This document shows, piece by piece, positions 33,139 through 42,361 of a stretch of 64,000 bases of DNA. The stretch comes from Amycolatopsis sp. NBC_01488. Lineage in GTDB: Bacteria; Actinomycetota; Actinomycetes; Mycobacteriales; Pseudonocardiaceae. The notes beneath the pieces are model-generated. The model was not told the origin of the DNA, ran no database searches, and saw nothing but the letters and a program-made list of their open reading frames with translations. The position numbers were made by a program, and so were the translations under genes. The stretch covers positions 9,334,501 through 9,398,500 of the forward strand of contig NZ_CP109434.1 in the NCBI RefSeq assembly GCF_036227105.1, given 5' to 3'. Positions within the stretch are counted from its first letter, which is position 1; the number at the start of each line of letters is the position of its first letter.

Positions 33139-34489
33139 GGTTGTCCTTCTCCTCGTCGTCGCCCCAGTCCGGAGACCCGGGGTTGGGGTTGTGGCGGACC
33201 CAGCGGCTCGGCAAGTCCCGGCCCGGCGGGCGGATGCGGGTCACGGTGTCGGTCATGCCGTATTGCGTGGGTTCGTCCGGCAGGTGCCACAGCGCGGCCA
33301 GCTCCGCGACGGTGGCGGCGAAGTTGTGCCGGGCGCGGGCGGGGCGTCGCCCGTCGAGCCGGGCGCCGGCGTGCCGAGTGGCGTGCGTGCGCAGACTGGC
33401 CAGGGGTGCGACCAGATCGAACCCGCCCGCCAGCACACCCACCGCGCGGCGGTGAGCCTTGCGCCCGCCGGGTCCGCTGTAGGCGACGCGCAGCGTGACC
33501 CGCAGGTGTGGCCCGTGGCCCTGCTTGACCGCGACCGCTTTCCGCCGTGCTTCGGTCGCCGGGTCTTCCTCAGGCCGGTCACCGTGCGGGCGGACCTGCG
33601 GTCCGCTTGCCCCGGAGGGACCGGGCAGGAACAGATCCACGACAGCCAGCAATGCCTTCAGCGGCCACGTGAGCATCAGCAGCAGTCCACGCGCCCACCA
33701 CGCCGACGCCCGACCGCGCCTTGCCGTGGTGGCTCGCTCCGGAGTGATGATCAATTGCACGCACGCCCGTTCACCCGGACCGAGCCGCGCCAGCCTGGCC
33801 AGCGTGACGCGCAACGGATCCGCGTCCCCGGCATCCACCGGCCGCGTGCGCGGTCCGGCGTCGGTCAGCGGCACCCACGGCCCACCCGCCGGGAAGATCT
33901 CCCCCGCCTTCACCCGGCTGCGCGGACGGTTGGGACCGACTGTCCACACGGGAGGTTCGGTCACCTGGACCCGCGCACCAGGCCACACGTGGGCGATGGC
34001 GTCGGAGACTGGTTCGACCTCCAGAGCAGGCGGCACCCACATCCCAGCCCGCACCTTCTCGGCGTCGGCGACGAACTCCACCGCGAGCTGACGCGGCGCG
34101 ATCCCGCCCCGCCGGGTCCGATGCAACAACCCCGCCAACGCGTGCCACAGGGCCGCCGCACCATCGCGGGGCATCGACGCGGGCGGCACGATCTCCACCC
34201 ACCGCGCCGAGGTCACCGCATCTCGCCGAGCCCGCCGCACCGCAACCGCCAGCACCGCGCCTGCGGTCAACGCCACCACAGCAGCGATCACCAGCAGCGG
34301 CCACCAGGCTTGCATCCACCGCCACACCATGAACGACAGCGCCGAAAGCCATCCGTTCGCAGTGGACGAATCACAGAGGAACGTTCCGATAACCCCGTGC
34401 GCGGTTCCGCACGTGGAACCCGATGGCGGTGTCGGCGCTGGTGGTGTCGCGGTCGACACCACCAGTGTGTTAAAGTCGTTGTACAGCAT
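33119..34489 (-). CDS. Membrane protein of the transfer module, unknown function
   Basis: About 456 aa from the ATG at 34489 (MLYNDFNTLVVSTATPP), which has GGAG 8 bases upstream. There are hydrophobic segments near residues 50-85 (WWPLLVIAAVVALTAGAVLAVAV) and again near 270-290 (RGLLLMLTWPLKALLAVVDLFL). The rest is Arg- and Pro-rich and soluble. Position immediately before the coupling ATPase, with overlapping genes, argues that they work together in transfer. I do not recognise a family. Confidence 0.75.
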   Translation of the reverse strand: MLYNDFNTLVVSTATPPAPTPPSGSTCGTAHGVIGTFLCDSSTANGWLSALSFMVWRWMQAWWPLLVIAAVVALTAGAVLAVAVRRARRDAVTSARWVEIVPPASMPRDGAAALWHALAGLLHRTRRGGIAPRQLAVEFVADAEKVRAGMWVPPALEVEPVSDAIAHVWPGARVQVTEPPVWTVGPNRPRSRVKAGEIFPAGGPWVPLTDAGPRTRPVDAGDADPLRVTLARLARLGPGERACVQLIITPERATTARRGRASAWWARGLLLMLTWPLKALLAVVDLFLPGPSGASGPQVRPHGDRPEEDPATEARRKAVAVKQGHGPHLRVTLRVAYSGPGGRKAHRRAVGVLAGGFDLVAPLASLRTHATRHAGARLDGRRPARARHNFAATVAELAALWHLPDEPTQYGMTDTVTRIRPPGRDLPSRWVRHNPNPGSPDWGDDEEKDNRDDLAA

Positions 34490-34787
34490 GGGAAATCTCC
34501 TCAATCGAGTGTGCAGGTTTGAGCGATGGCGCAACCGGACGACGAGACCGGCGCGACTGTGGGCATGACGGATCCCCTTCCCTGACTGGCTTTTGGGCAG
34601 CATGAATCAAGGTCCTGACCGAATGTGTTCTCGTAGCACGGTCAGCACGAAGCGATCGCTATTCACATAGGACCGGGTGCATCCGGCGTCCCGCGCTCCC
34701 GGTTGTCTCGGCTCTCCCGCGACGTCCGAGACGGTCCCGTCGTTCCGTCGCCGGGACGACCGATCTGGTCACGTCGCGTCCCGGGCG
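34490..34787. other. Intergenic stretch without a recognised gene
   Basis: Nearly 300 bp between the membrane protein and DUF2637 genes, both on the minus strand. I see no convincing ORF, RNA gene or repeat. Part of it (34,600-34,680) is less GC-rich and could hold the promoter of the membrane protein and coupling ATPase genes. Confidence 0.4.
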
Positions 34788-35747
34788 TCATGCGGCAGCC
34801 CTGCCAGATTCCCCGGCGGGCCCTGTGCGCGAGTTCGGGACAGCAGGCCCGGGACGATCGGCGGCACCCGCACGTGTCTCGAACGGCCGTACCGGGTCGC
34901 CGGAGAGGTTCGGGACGCTCCCGGGCGTCCCCGCACGGGCCGCCGGGACCATCGTGGCTTCGGTGTCCACACGAGAGACAGTCTCGTCGGGTTCGGTGGT
35001 GGGGATGCGGCCGATTCGGCGCCAGCGTGCCAGCACCGCACGCCCATAATCGTGAGTGCCCGCTATCCGATCCAGTTCCGCCCCGGTCGGAGTTCGTCCG
35101 GCCGCGAGAGCGGCCCGGTAGTGCTCCCACATCACCCGCTGCGCCGCACCCCGCCGAACCCCAGGCCCCGAGAGTCGTGCCTCAGTCGCGGGTAAACCCT
35201 CGCGGCTGGTGTGGGGTACAGCCGGTTCGGTCCCGGGTTCCGGCGAGACGATCCCGCCGCCGATACTCGTGACCGGGAACGGCCGGGACTGTCCCGGACT
35301 CGCGGTGCGGGACGCGGACGTCTCGGTGGCGTCGTCCCGGCTCGTGGAGTGGATAAGGATCTCCGCCGACAGCAGCAGCGCGACCGGCGGCCACCCGGCG
35401 ACGAGGACGCCGGCCCAGTTCCACCCGCCAGCAGCAGCGACGTTCGCGGCCAGCGACACGCAGATCCCCGCCGTGAACGCCGCCCGTACCACCAGCCGCA
35501 CCCACTCTCGCGCGAGCGAGAGCGCCGGGTCCAGCAGCGCCACACTGGCCAGGATCAACAGCCCGTCCACGCTCAGCGGCCACACCGCCGCCGCGATCCC
35601 GTGCGCGCCATGCTCGAGCGCGAACGCCCGCTGATGGTCGTAGGACGCGTACGCCGCCACCGCCGCGACCAACCCGGCCGCTCCGCGTTGCAGCCAACGC
35701 CGCCACCCCGGTCCAGTGAGACGGTCCGGGCCATCTGAGTCAGCCAT
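34788..35747 (-). CDS. DUF2637 (SpdB-like) membrane protein
   Basis: 319 aa from the ATG at 35747, which has a strong AGGAGG ribosome site. The DUF2637 membrane part covers residues 20-140: WRRWLQRGAAGLVAAVAAYASYDHQRAFALEHGAHGIAAAVWPLSVDGLLILASVALL and two further helices. The C-terminal part has a helix-turn-helix-like RVMWEHYRAALAAGRTPTGAELDRIAGTHDYGRAVLARWRRIG, then a disordered Pro-rich tail. DUF2637 proteins are found in conjugative plasmids and integrative elements of actinobacteria and are related to spread proteins. Confidence 0.88.
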   Translation of the reverse strand: MADSDGPDRLTGPGWRRWLQRGAAGLVAAVAAYASYDHQRAFALEHGAHGIAAAVWPLSVDGLLILASVALLDPALSLAREWVRLVVRAAFTAGICVSLAANVAAAGGWNWAGVLVAGWPPVALLLSAEILIHSTSRDDATETSASRTASPGQSRPFPVTSIGGGIVSPEPGTEPAVPHTSREGLPATEARLSGPGVRRGAAQRVMWEHYRAALAAGRTPTGAELDRIAGTHDYGRAVLARWRRIGRIPTTEPDETVSRVDTEATMVPAARAGTPGSVPNLSGDPVRPFETRAGAADRPGPAVPNSRTGPAGESGRAAA

Positions 35748-35957
35748 GAGTCGATTCCTCCTCTCCATCGCAAGAGCCGGATATGACGCCATTTCTCCGC
35801 CCGGCCGGCCTCCGCGCGGAGCAGCCACGATGGCCGGGCCACGAGCCTGGCCGAGCGCCGATTCCTCCCCGTCACCCACTAAAGGCCAAATATGACGCTG
35901 TTATTAGACACCGAGGTCTCACAATTCCCCCGAACGGAGTAGTCGCGAGCATTGTCG

Positions 35958-36548
35958 TCACCGACCCGCGCCCGCTGGGCCCGCCACCGCGTGCAGCGTG
36001 GGCGTGACGCGCATGGTGGCGCCGACTGGCGCGGCGGCCCACACGGTGCGTTCGGACACCAGATGCCCGGCACACAACCGCCGGTGATGTCCGGACGGGT
36101 AGTCGATCAGCGCCACGGCAGGTTCCGGACAGTGTCGCCGCTGGTCTTTCACCGCCCGCACGCTCCGGCATGTCGGCACCGTGCAGCGCCATGCGCCTTT
36201 GCGCCACGCCAAGGTGTCCCCGTGGGCTCGACACCCGGTCACCGGCATCGAGCACACCCGCGCGTCGCCACAGAGCCGTGCTTCCCGTTCCCGCCACGCC
36301 TGCCGACGCCGTGCAGGCACGTGATGCGGGACTTCCATCAACGCCGCAGCCACCGACATTGGCGCGCCGTGCGTCGGCAGCGCCTCGGCGAGCTGGTAGC
36401 CGACTTCCCGGCTGCGCAGCCGCTCGGCCCGCCGGAACGCCGGCGGCAGCGCCGCTTCCGGCGTGAACCCGGACGGCATCGCCGCATCCCGGCGCACGTC
36501 CGCGTCCCGATAGCGGGAATCCCCGCAGTAGTAGCCGTAGTCAGCCAT
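35958..36548 (-). CDS. Element-encoded Cys-rich protein of unknown function
   Basis: About 196 aa from the ATG at 36548 (MADYGYYCGDSRYRD), preceded by GGAGGAATGG. It has scattered Cys and His in pairs (CGDARVC, CRAHGDTLAWRKGAWRCTVPTC, RRHCPEP, RRLCAGH) that may bind zinc. Similar proteins occur near DUF2637 genes in actinobacterial elements, which supports a role in that element, but I cannot name it. A promoter should lie in the 720-bp gap upstream. Confidence 0.7.
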   Translation of the reverse strand: MADYGYYCGDSRYRDADVRRDAAMPSGFTPEAALPPAFRRAERLRSREVGYQLAEALPTHGAPMSVAAALMEVPHHVPARRRQAWREREARLCGDARVCSMPVTGCRAHGDTLAWRKGAWRCTVPTCRSVRAVKDQRRHCPEPAVALIDYPSGHHRRLCAGHLVSERTVWAAAPVGATMRVTPTLHAVAGPAGAGR

Positions 36549-37270
36549 GACCCATTCCTCCCGACTCTCGAACCCGCCGCCGCAAGCAGTCAGCAAGGCA
36601 TCCGGTGCACCCCTGGACTCCGAAAACGGGGGCACTTTCCAGGCTCTTTATCGAAAATTGATCGGAGAATTCCGTGCGTGATCACGCGGGCGCGCCACGA
36701 ACACGGGCATCTCCGGGAAGGCATCAGCAGAGCAGCGGCTCACAACCCCTGAACTGGGGCTCGCGAGGCGGCACCCCGGCATCCGGGGGCTCGGTCCCTC
36801 GATCGGCGGCGGCCTGACCACTGTGGGCGTACCGCATGAGTCCGGTGAACCTGGCACTGCGCGCTACCGGCGACACCTCGACTCCATGCGTCCCCAGGCA
36901 GAGGATCACCACGGCCGGTCACCGATGTAGCGCCCAACCCGCCACCACCGTCACGCACCCACCTACGCGGGCCAGTGAGGGCGATCACAAGCTAGGACCT
37001 TCAGGTTGCACGACCAGTGCAAAGAGATCAAGCCTCCATTGTCAATAGTTATACTCATCACATTTTTGACCACCTTGTCCCATTGACATGGAAGGCATTG
37101 GCGAACTCAGGCGTTCACGTGTCAGTTCTCGGTAGTTGCGACCCCGGTCCGCAACTGGTGTGCGCCTCTGAACGAGTGAATATCACGCAGATCGAGCAAC
37201 CTGTACCTGATCGTGTGCGTAGGGTTACCGACTCGGCAGGGAGGCCGGTCGGTACGGGGAGGGGACGGCA
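36549..37270. other. Long intergenic region, AT-richer near its right end
   Basis: About 720 bp without a convincing gene. Small open frames exist on both strands but have no ribosome sites or recognisable products. The stretch 37,020-37,100 is distinctly AT-rich for this genome (TTGTCAATAGTTATACTCATC) and is probably the promoter region of the gene at 37271. It divides the transfer module from the accessory cargo. Confidence 0.5.
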
Positions 37271-37993
37271 GTGGTCGAGTTCCGCACGAGGCCAGACGGG
37301 ACGAAGTATCCGCTGACACCACCGAAAGGTGGCGGCGGAGCGAAAGCCCTGGTGGCGGCGGTCGCAATCATGGCAGCGGTCGGCGCCGGCGGAGGAGCGC
37401 TGAGTCTCGGGGGTGCGGGAGCCGCCGGAAGCGGAGCCGTTGCGGATGCCTTGCCGGGCAATCTGGCCGATGACGTCGTCGACTCACTGCCGGGGCGGAA
37501 CCTGGAGGCCCGGAAGGCGGAGGGGAAGAAATCCGCGAAACGAGGAAAAACCGACGAGACATTCAGCCGATTCAAACTCAAGAAGCTGAAACAGGCGGCG
37601 AAACATGAGCTGGAATGCCTGATCAGTTCGACCGGAAAGATCCGCGAATACCTTGCGAAACACCGGTGCACATCATTGCACCGCGAGTTATATGCGGTCG
37701 GTGACGGGCGCGGCAACGCCGCCGTCATCTCGATCGCCCGAGTGGGTTTCCCCTTGAAAGGCGATGCCGAAGGGTGTGAGAAAGTCGAGAAGGTGCAAGG
37801 TAATGGAGATATTACGCCACTCGGCGGTGCCCTGCTCGGCCTGGTACATCTGAGATTCTCCGGCCATCACTTTCAGTCCCGAATCGATGGAAAAACGATG
37901 GTCGTCGCCGAAACCGAAACCGCAACGGGGCATGTCGACAATGCTACCCTCGATGCGCTCGCCGACGTGTCCGTATGGCTCCCCCGGCTATGA
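37271..37993 (+). CDS. Membrane-anchored protein of unknown function
   Basis: 240 aa from GTG 37271. It begins MVEFRTRPDGTKYPLTPPKGG, a lead sequence I associate with accessory actinobacterial proteins, then a Gly/Ala-rich hydrophobic segment (residues 25-60), a basic linker with many Lys, and a soluble C-terminal domain containing three Cys. Its codon use is less GC-biased than the trp/his region. It may belong with the broken gene immediately downstream. No family recognised. Confidence 0.6.
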   Translation: MVEFRTRPDGTKYPLTPPKGGGGAKALVAAVAIMAAVGAGGGALSLGGAGAAGSGAVADALPGNLADDVVDSLPGRNLEARKAEGKKSAKRGKTDETFSRFKLKKLKQAAKHELECLISSTGKIREYLAKHRCTSLHRELYAVGDGRGNAAVISIARVGFPLKGDAEGCEKVEKVQGNGDITPLGGALLGLVHLRFSGHHFQSRIDGKTMVVAETETATGHVDNATLDALADVSVWLPRL

Positions 37994-38005
37994 GGATCCG
38001 CTACC

Positions 38006-38592
38006 GTGCGGGCTATGCCTGCTGGAAGTTCCGTACCACTCTGGGTAACCATTGCGCTTGCCGTCATCGCACTGCTCGGCCCTTGGGGCGGCGCATGGCT
38101 CGCCTCCGACGCGACGACCGGCAATGGGATGGAGAACAGACAAGAGAGGACCTCCGGTCTCAACGAGAACGCGACCGCGAAGTTGCGCAACGCGCCCACG
38201 GAGAAGCAACAATCCAGAGGGGTGAGAAAAGGGAAACCTCCAGTCGCTATCTCGCCGCACTGATGAGCTAGGGCTGGCTTCTCGACAAGGCGGAGGACCT
38301 GCTGCGGGATGGCAAATCACTTCCTCCGGACCTTGTCGAGAACTTGGATAACACGAAAGAAGATGCCATCAGAGCCTACGCCAGCGTACTTGTCGTCGCC
38401 GACGGAGACGCTCGTATTGAAGTCGAATACGGATTCTTCGACCATCTGGAGGTTCACGGCTCCTATACGAAGTTTGCCAAATTCGACGAAGAGAATTTCA
38501 TGAAGCTGCATGAAACTCAAAGCTGGGTGAGACGGAGAGCGCGGGATGAACTCGGCATCCAGTCGATCACGGATCCAGATCCGATGCCTTGA
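38006..38592 (+). pseudogene. Broken membrane protein gene (frameshift and nonsense codon)
   Basis: The 5' part gives MPAGSSVPLWVTIALAVIALLGPWGGAWLA, a membrane anchor. Continuity then passes to another frame (RRDDRQW, REDLRSQRERDREVAQRAHGEATIQ, SSRYLAALMS), so a frameshift lies near 38,090-38,100. That frame hits an in-frame TAG at 38269-38271 and then continues open: GWLLDKAEDLLRDGKSLPPD, ENLDNTKEDAIRAYASVLV, ending at 38592. Read through, it is a coherent protein of about 190 aa with an N-terminal helix, a charged coiled coil and a soluble domain. Two independent lesions make a sequencing artefact less likely. Function unknown. Confidence 0.7.
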
Positions 38593-38850
38593 CGAAGATC
38601 CGACCACGCGACCTCCCGCCTCTCCCGCTTCTGCACTTGGTGTGCTCGATCGCACCGAGGGGACCACCATGCCCTCCGGCTGGCGTGGCTGCCAGGACGG
38701 GACGCAGAAGTTCCAGCAACTCCAGCACCTCACGGTGACTGACCGGCTACAGTGTTAGACGAGGTTTGCCTTTGGGCGGGCAATCCTCGTCAGGGCCGAC
38801 GCGTGCCACCCGTTTGGGGGCGCTCGCGTCACATAGTGAGGGGTTGATGC

Positions 38851-39351
38851 ATGACGCAACCAGCGGGGCAGCCGCAAACGGCGCCCGTTGCCGGTAGGGC
38901 CGGTTATCTCTCGCCGGAGGAGCAGGCGAGGCGCCAGGCCCAGGACAAGCAGTACGACCAGGGCATGAACTCTACCGGCGTCAAGGTGTACCAGCAGCGC
39001 CAGCAGGAGGACGCCGCTACAAATGCGGCTGCCGCTAGTGGCGGGTACGTCATGGACGTCGACGCCATGCGCAAGTTCCTCCCCCGATGGCAGTCCATCG
39101 CCGATAAGTTGAAGGACGCCGTCAACCTCGGTCAGCAGTTGATTGCGGTAGACAAACCTGCCGAGGACGAGGCCAGCACCCTGCAGAAGCAAGCAGCAGA
39201 TGCGCACGCCACCGCTTATCTCAAAAGCGTTAGAGAGCAGCAAAAATACGCCCAGGGGTACGCCGACAGGCTCAAGACTGCTATCGACGAGTACGAGAAG
39301 CAGGAACAAGCGGCCACCGACGCGCTGCGTAAGCACGGGCGGCGAGCATGA
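38851..39351 (+). CDS. PE-like type VII secretion substrate
   Basis: 166 aa, almost entirely helical. After a Gln/Ala-rich tail the segment YVMDVDAMRKFLPRWQSIADKLKDAVNLGQQLIAVDKPAEDEAS resembles the PE/WXG-like helix pair of actinobacterial type VII substrates, and a second helix pair follows (AYLKSVREQQKYAQGYADRLKTAIDEYEKQEQ, which has the YxxxD-like spacing of the export signal). It overlaps the DUF3558 lipoprotein gene by 4 bases (ATGA). GAGGGG precedes the ATG. With the PPE-like and EspG-like genes downstream it forms a typical substrate-chaperone set. The family call rests on motif and context. Confidence 0.65.
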   Translation: MTQPAGQPQTAPVAGRAGYLSPEEQARRQAQDKQYDQGMNSTGVKVYQQRQQEDAATNAAAASGGYVMDVDAMRKFLPRWQSIADKLKDAVNLGQQLIAVDKPAEDEASTLQKQAADAHATAYLKSVREQQKYAQGYADRLKTAIDEYEKQEQAATDALRKHGRRA

Positions 39352-39941
39352 GGCGCCTTATCACGGCTGTCGCCGCGGTCGCCGCCCTGAGTGTGATGTC
39401 GGCGTGTACAACACCGGTCAGCCAGCAGACCCCGATGGCAACTTCGGGTCCCTCAACTCCGACAGGCACGTCGTTGACCGCGCCGCCGGTGCCGAGCCCA
39501 TTGGACACGGCCAAGGTTGAGCAAGACCCCTGTTCGGCGCTGAGCCAGGCTCAGGCTGCTCAAGTCGCCAATCTCACTTCCAACCGCAAGAGCGACGGCA
39601 ACGTCGCCCCCATATGCACCTGGACCGACTCCGACCACAACAGTGTCGCCATCGGGTTCGTGCCAGCAAATGGCGGTTTGGCGACGGTGTACAAGAACCA
39701 GGACAACAAGTCGGGCTACTTCAAGGTGGCTCCGGATGTTGGTGGATATCCTGCGGCGTTCTTTGGCGCTGCCGACTTCCGCAACGACGGTGGGTGTCAG
39801 ATCGCTGTCGGCGTCAAGAATGACGAGGTTTTTACGGTCAACGTCGAATTCCAGAATTCGTCGCCGTATTACAGCGACCCATGCGCCATCTCAGCGAAGG
39901 CAGCGGAGGCTGTGGTGTCGACGCTCAAGGGCGGTGCGTGA
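39348..39941 (+). CDS. DUF3558-like lipoprotein
   Basis: 197 aa with a lipoprotein signal peptide, MRRLITAVAAVAALSVMSACTTP: the lipobox SAC gives Cys at about residue 20. The mature part has the DUF3558 pattern, DPCSALSQAQAAQVANL and CTWTDSDHNSVAIGF, with paired Cys. These lipoproteins are common in mycolic-acid and related actinobacteria beside type VII substrates; function is unknown. Its TGA overlaps the ATG of the PPE-like gene. Confidence 0.82.
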   Translation: MRRLITAVAAVAALSVMSACTTPVSQQTPMATSGPSTPTGTSLTAPPVPSPLDTAKVEQDPCSALSQAQAAQVANLTSNRKSDGNVAPICTWTDSDHNSVAIGFVPANGGLATVYKNQDNKSGYFKVAPDVGGYPAAFFGAADFRNDGGCQIAVGVKNDEVFTVNVEFQNSSPYYSDPCAISAKAAEAVVSTLKGGA

Positions 39942-41179
39942 TGGCCTACAGCGCACCGCAGATCGTGCAGCTGGTCAACAGCGGCAAGGGTCCGAACGGC
40001 ATGTACACCGCCAGTGACAAGTCGGCGCAACTTTCCAAACTGCATCACGAGATCGCCGACGACATGCTGCAGCTTCAGGGCGCGATGGCCGAGCACTGGC
40101 AGGGTGATGCGGCGGGCCAGGCGTATGCGGGTGCCGGTCCGCTGGTGCAGGCGTCGCAGGTGAGCGGCGATCACTTGACGCAGGCGCATACGCTGTATAC
40201 GGGCCAGGGTAGTTCGTTCAAGGACCTTCAAGGCAAGGTCGCGGCAGTCGGGAACCTGGGTGACAAGCCGGCGGACGACTGGGTCAGTGACACCCCGTTC
40301 TCTTTCTTGTCCAACCGGGCGGACGAGATCGGCGCGTGGAATCAGAAGGCCACGCAGGTCGTCAACGACTACAACACCTATCACGCCCAATCCACGGACA
40401 ATTCCGGACGGTGGGCCACACCGTCACAGTATGGAGAGTTGGCGCTTCCAGCCGCTGGGGGTGACATCAAGCCCATCTCTCCCGGCGACGGCGGACAACC
40501 CTCCGAGTTCCGTCCCGGAACAGGGACGCACGGCCTAACCGGCGGTAGCCGGGTCGCTGGCCATCCGGGCGATGGTTCCGAGTCCGGCGGTCCTGGTCAG
40601 GCCGGCGGCCCAGGGACTGGCACCCCGGTCCCCCCGACCGGCGGACCGGGACATGCGGGAACGGGTGTGCCAGGGCACGATTCCGGCGCGTCGTTGCCTG
40701 GTGGCACGACGACTGCGGGCTACGTGCCGTCCAGACCGTCGGGCGGTGATTACGGCGGCCCCGGCGGGTTTGGCCCCGGTGGGCCAGGTTTTGGCCCCGG
40801 CGGACCGGGCGGCGGACCTGACAGCGGTTTCCTGCCTGGTGGCGGGTTCGGCTCCGGTGGAGGCTTCGGACCGGGCGGTTCGGGCGCCGGATCGGGTGGC
40901 AGTTCCGGTGCGGGCGGGTTCGGCGCTGGCAAAGGTTCCGGCGCGGGGACGCCGGGTGGCTCCGGCGCGGGTAGCCGTCTGACAGGCAGTCCGATGGGCG
41001 GCAGCGGCCGCCCGGGCACACCGGGTATGGGCGGTGCCGGCGCAATGGGACGTGGCGGGAAGGGCGAAGGAGCGGAGGACTCCGAGCACAAGACCGCGGA
41101 CTACCTGGTAGAAGCCGATCCGGACGACGCGCTGGTCGGTGAGCTGCCGAAGACGACGCCGCCCGTCATCGGCCTGTAA
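39941..41179 (+). CDS. PPE-like protein with Gly-rich C-terminus
   Basis: 412 aa. The N-terminal 180 residues are helical with a W-x-G turn (LQGAMAEHWQGDAAGQAYAGAGPLVQAS) as in WXG100/PPE proteins. The remainder is low-complexity Gly/Pro-rich (GGPGFGPGGPGGGPDSGFLPGG and similar), ending with a conserved-looking acidic tail ADYLVEADPDDALVGELPKTTPPVIGL. Likely a surface or exported type VII substrate, with the EspG-like protein encoded 9 bp downstream as its chaperone. The ATG at 39941 overlaps the preceding stop. Confidence 0.75.
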   Translation: MAYSAPQIVQLVNSGKGPNGMYTASDKSAQLSKLHHEIADDMLQLQGAMAEHWQGDAAGQAYAGAGPLVQASQVSGDHLTQAHTLYTGQGSSFKDLQGKVAAVGNLGDKPADDWVSDTPFSFLSNRADEIGAWNQKATQVVNDYNTYHAQSTDNSGRWATPSQYGELALPAAGGDIKPISPGDGGQPSEFRPGTGTHGLTGGSRVAGHPGDGSESGGPGQAGGPGTGTPVPPTGGPGHAGTGVPGHDSGASLPGGTTTAGYVPSRPSGGDYGGPGGFGPGGPGFGPGGPGGGPDSGFLPGGGFGSGGGFGPGGSGAGSGGSSGAGGFGAGKGSGAGTPGGSGAGSRLTGSPMGGSGRPGTPGMGGAGAMGRGGKGEGAEDSEHKTADYLVEADPDDALVGELPKTTPPVIGL

Positions 41180-41188
41180 GGGGACGCG

Positions 41189-41947
41189 GTGCTGGTGATC
41201 GACCATGAACTTGTCCTGCCCGTGGACTGCCTGCTTGTCGGCGCGGAGGAGGCCGGCGTTGCGTTACCCGCTGGGCTTGCCCCGGACCCGATGTGGCGCA
41301 ACCCCGGCGAGGCCCGGACCCATCACGATGAGATCCGGGAGCAACTGGCCGATCTCGAGGTGTGGCGGGCAGGGAGACCGACAGAGGCGTTTCTGCGCAC
41401 CATGAGCGTGCTGGGGCGGGCCGCGCTGGAGTTCTCCGCCACCGTGGAGTCATCTTCGGTCGGCTCGTACCACCTGCATGTCGCGGCGAGCGGCCGGGAC
41501 GCGGTGCTGGCGTGTCACGTGCCCAACTCGGGGCAGGTCGTGCTCCGCCCGGCCCGGCCGGAGGCTCTGGCCGAGGATTTGATCGCCGAGCTGCCGGAGG
41601 CGCCGCCCGCCGCCGGCCCCAGCTTGTCGGTGCCTGAGTCCGATCTGCGGAAGGCCATGAACGGTGCGCCCGCCCGCCGCGACGTGCGCCGGGTGCTGGA
41701 GGTGGCCGGATTGCCGCGCCAAGGTGGCGGCCAGATCTGCGCGGGCGTGCGTGACGGGCTCGGTGGCTATCGCACGACGGGTGACAACTGCTGCACGTTC
41801 TACGACACCGAGTGGGGCCGGTATCTGTTCTCTTTCACCGAGCAGGCGGGCTATGAACGCTATGTCAACGTCGCGCCCGGACGTTTCGACACGATGATCG
41901 GAAAGACCTATGACCTGCTCGAACAGCTTCGCAGAAACGGGCGGTAA
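41189..41947 (+). CDS. EspG-family type VII secretion chaperone
   Basis: 252 aa. The pattern ELVLPVDCLLVGAEEAGVALPAGL at the start, AALEFSATVESSS, LRKAMNGAPARRDVRRVLEVAGLPRQGGGQI, and the C-terminal YDTEWGRYLFSFTEQAGYERYVNVAPGRFDTMI is that of the ESX secretion-associated EspG family, which binds PE-PPE dimers in the cytosol. No ESX core genes (eccB, C, D, E, mycP) are in the window, so export would need a system encoded elsewhere. Start GTG 41189 follows AAGGGGA. Confidence 0.85.
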   Translation: MLVIDHELVLPVDCLLVGAEEAGVALPAGLAPDPMWRNPGEARTHHDEIREQLADLEVWRAGRPTEAFLRTMSVLGRAALEFSATVESSSVGSYHLHVAASGRDAVLACHVPNSGQVVLRPARPEALAEDLIAELPEAPPAAGPSLSVPESDLRKAMNGAPARRDVRRVLEVAGLPRQGGGQICAGVRDGLGGYRTTGDNCCTFYDTEWGRYLFSFTEQAGYERYVNVAPGRFDTMIGKTYDLLEQLRRNGR

Positions 41948-41989
41948 CGAGCGAACAACGGTAACTTATTCAGTAACGAGGGTGGGAAC

Positions 41990-42361
41990 GTGGTTCATCA
42001 AGGTAAAGAGTTCGGCGTTGACCTGTACGAACTAGAGAAGGTCGCGAAGGTAGATTTCCCAACGGTAGCGGCCGATTACGGCGACGCGATTGGTACCTGC
42101 GAGCGCCTCCGTGGCGAGCTAGCCCAAGCGATGCAGCGCCCTGCGCAATTTGGCGGCGACGCACTTGGGCCGGTATATCAGGCATATCTCGACTTGCACG
42201 ACACTGTCACGGGATTCCTCAAGGAAACCAAGGCTAATCTGGACGACACGGCTACGGCATTGGACAAGGCGGCGCGGCACTACGCGGAGACCGACCAAGC
42301 GGCGCGAGACGAGCTGTATCGCCGCGCACAGAATGACCCAGAACTGGGTGGAAAACTGTGA
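41990..42361 (+). CDS. WXG100-like small helical protein
   Basis: 123 aa, GTG start at 41990. It is all-helical with heptad-like spacing (VDLYELEKVAKVDFPTVAADYGDAIGTCERLRGELAQAM, then LDDTATALDKAARHYAETDQAARDELYRRAQND). This resembles ESX-1-type secreted proteins of Pseudonocardiaceae; no clear WxG motif, so the call is tentative. Its TGA overlaps the GTG of the next gene by 4 bases, so they act as a pair. Confidence 0.6.
   Translation: MVHQGKEFGVDLYELEKVAKVDFPTVAADYGDAIGTCERLRGELAQAMQRPAQFGGDALGPVYQAYLDLHDTVTGFLKETKANLDDTATALDKAARHYAETDQAARDELYRRAQNDPELGGKL

Noticed and set aside
36724..37316. Several 60-100 codon ORFs in the long gap before 37271
   Set aside because: They overlap in conflicting frames, lack ribosome sites and resemble no family.
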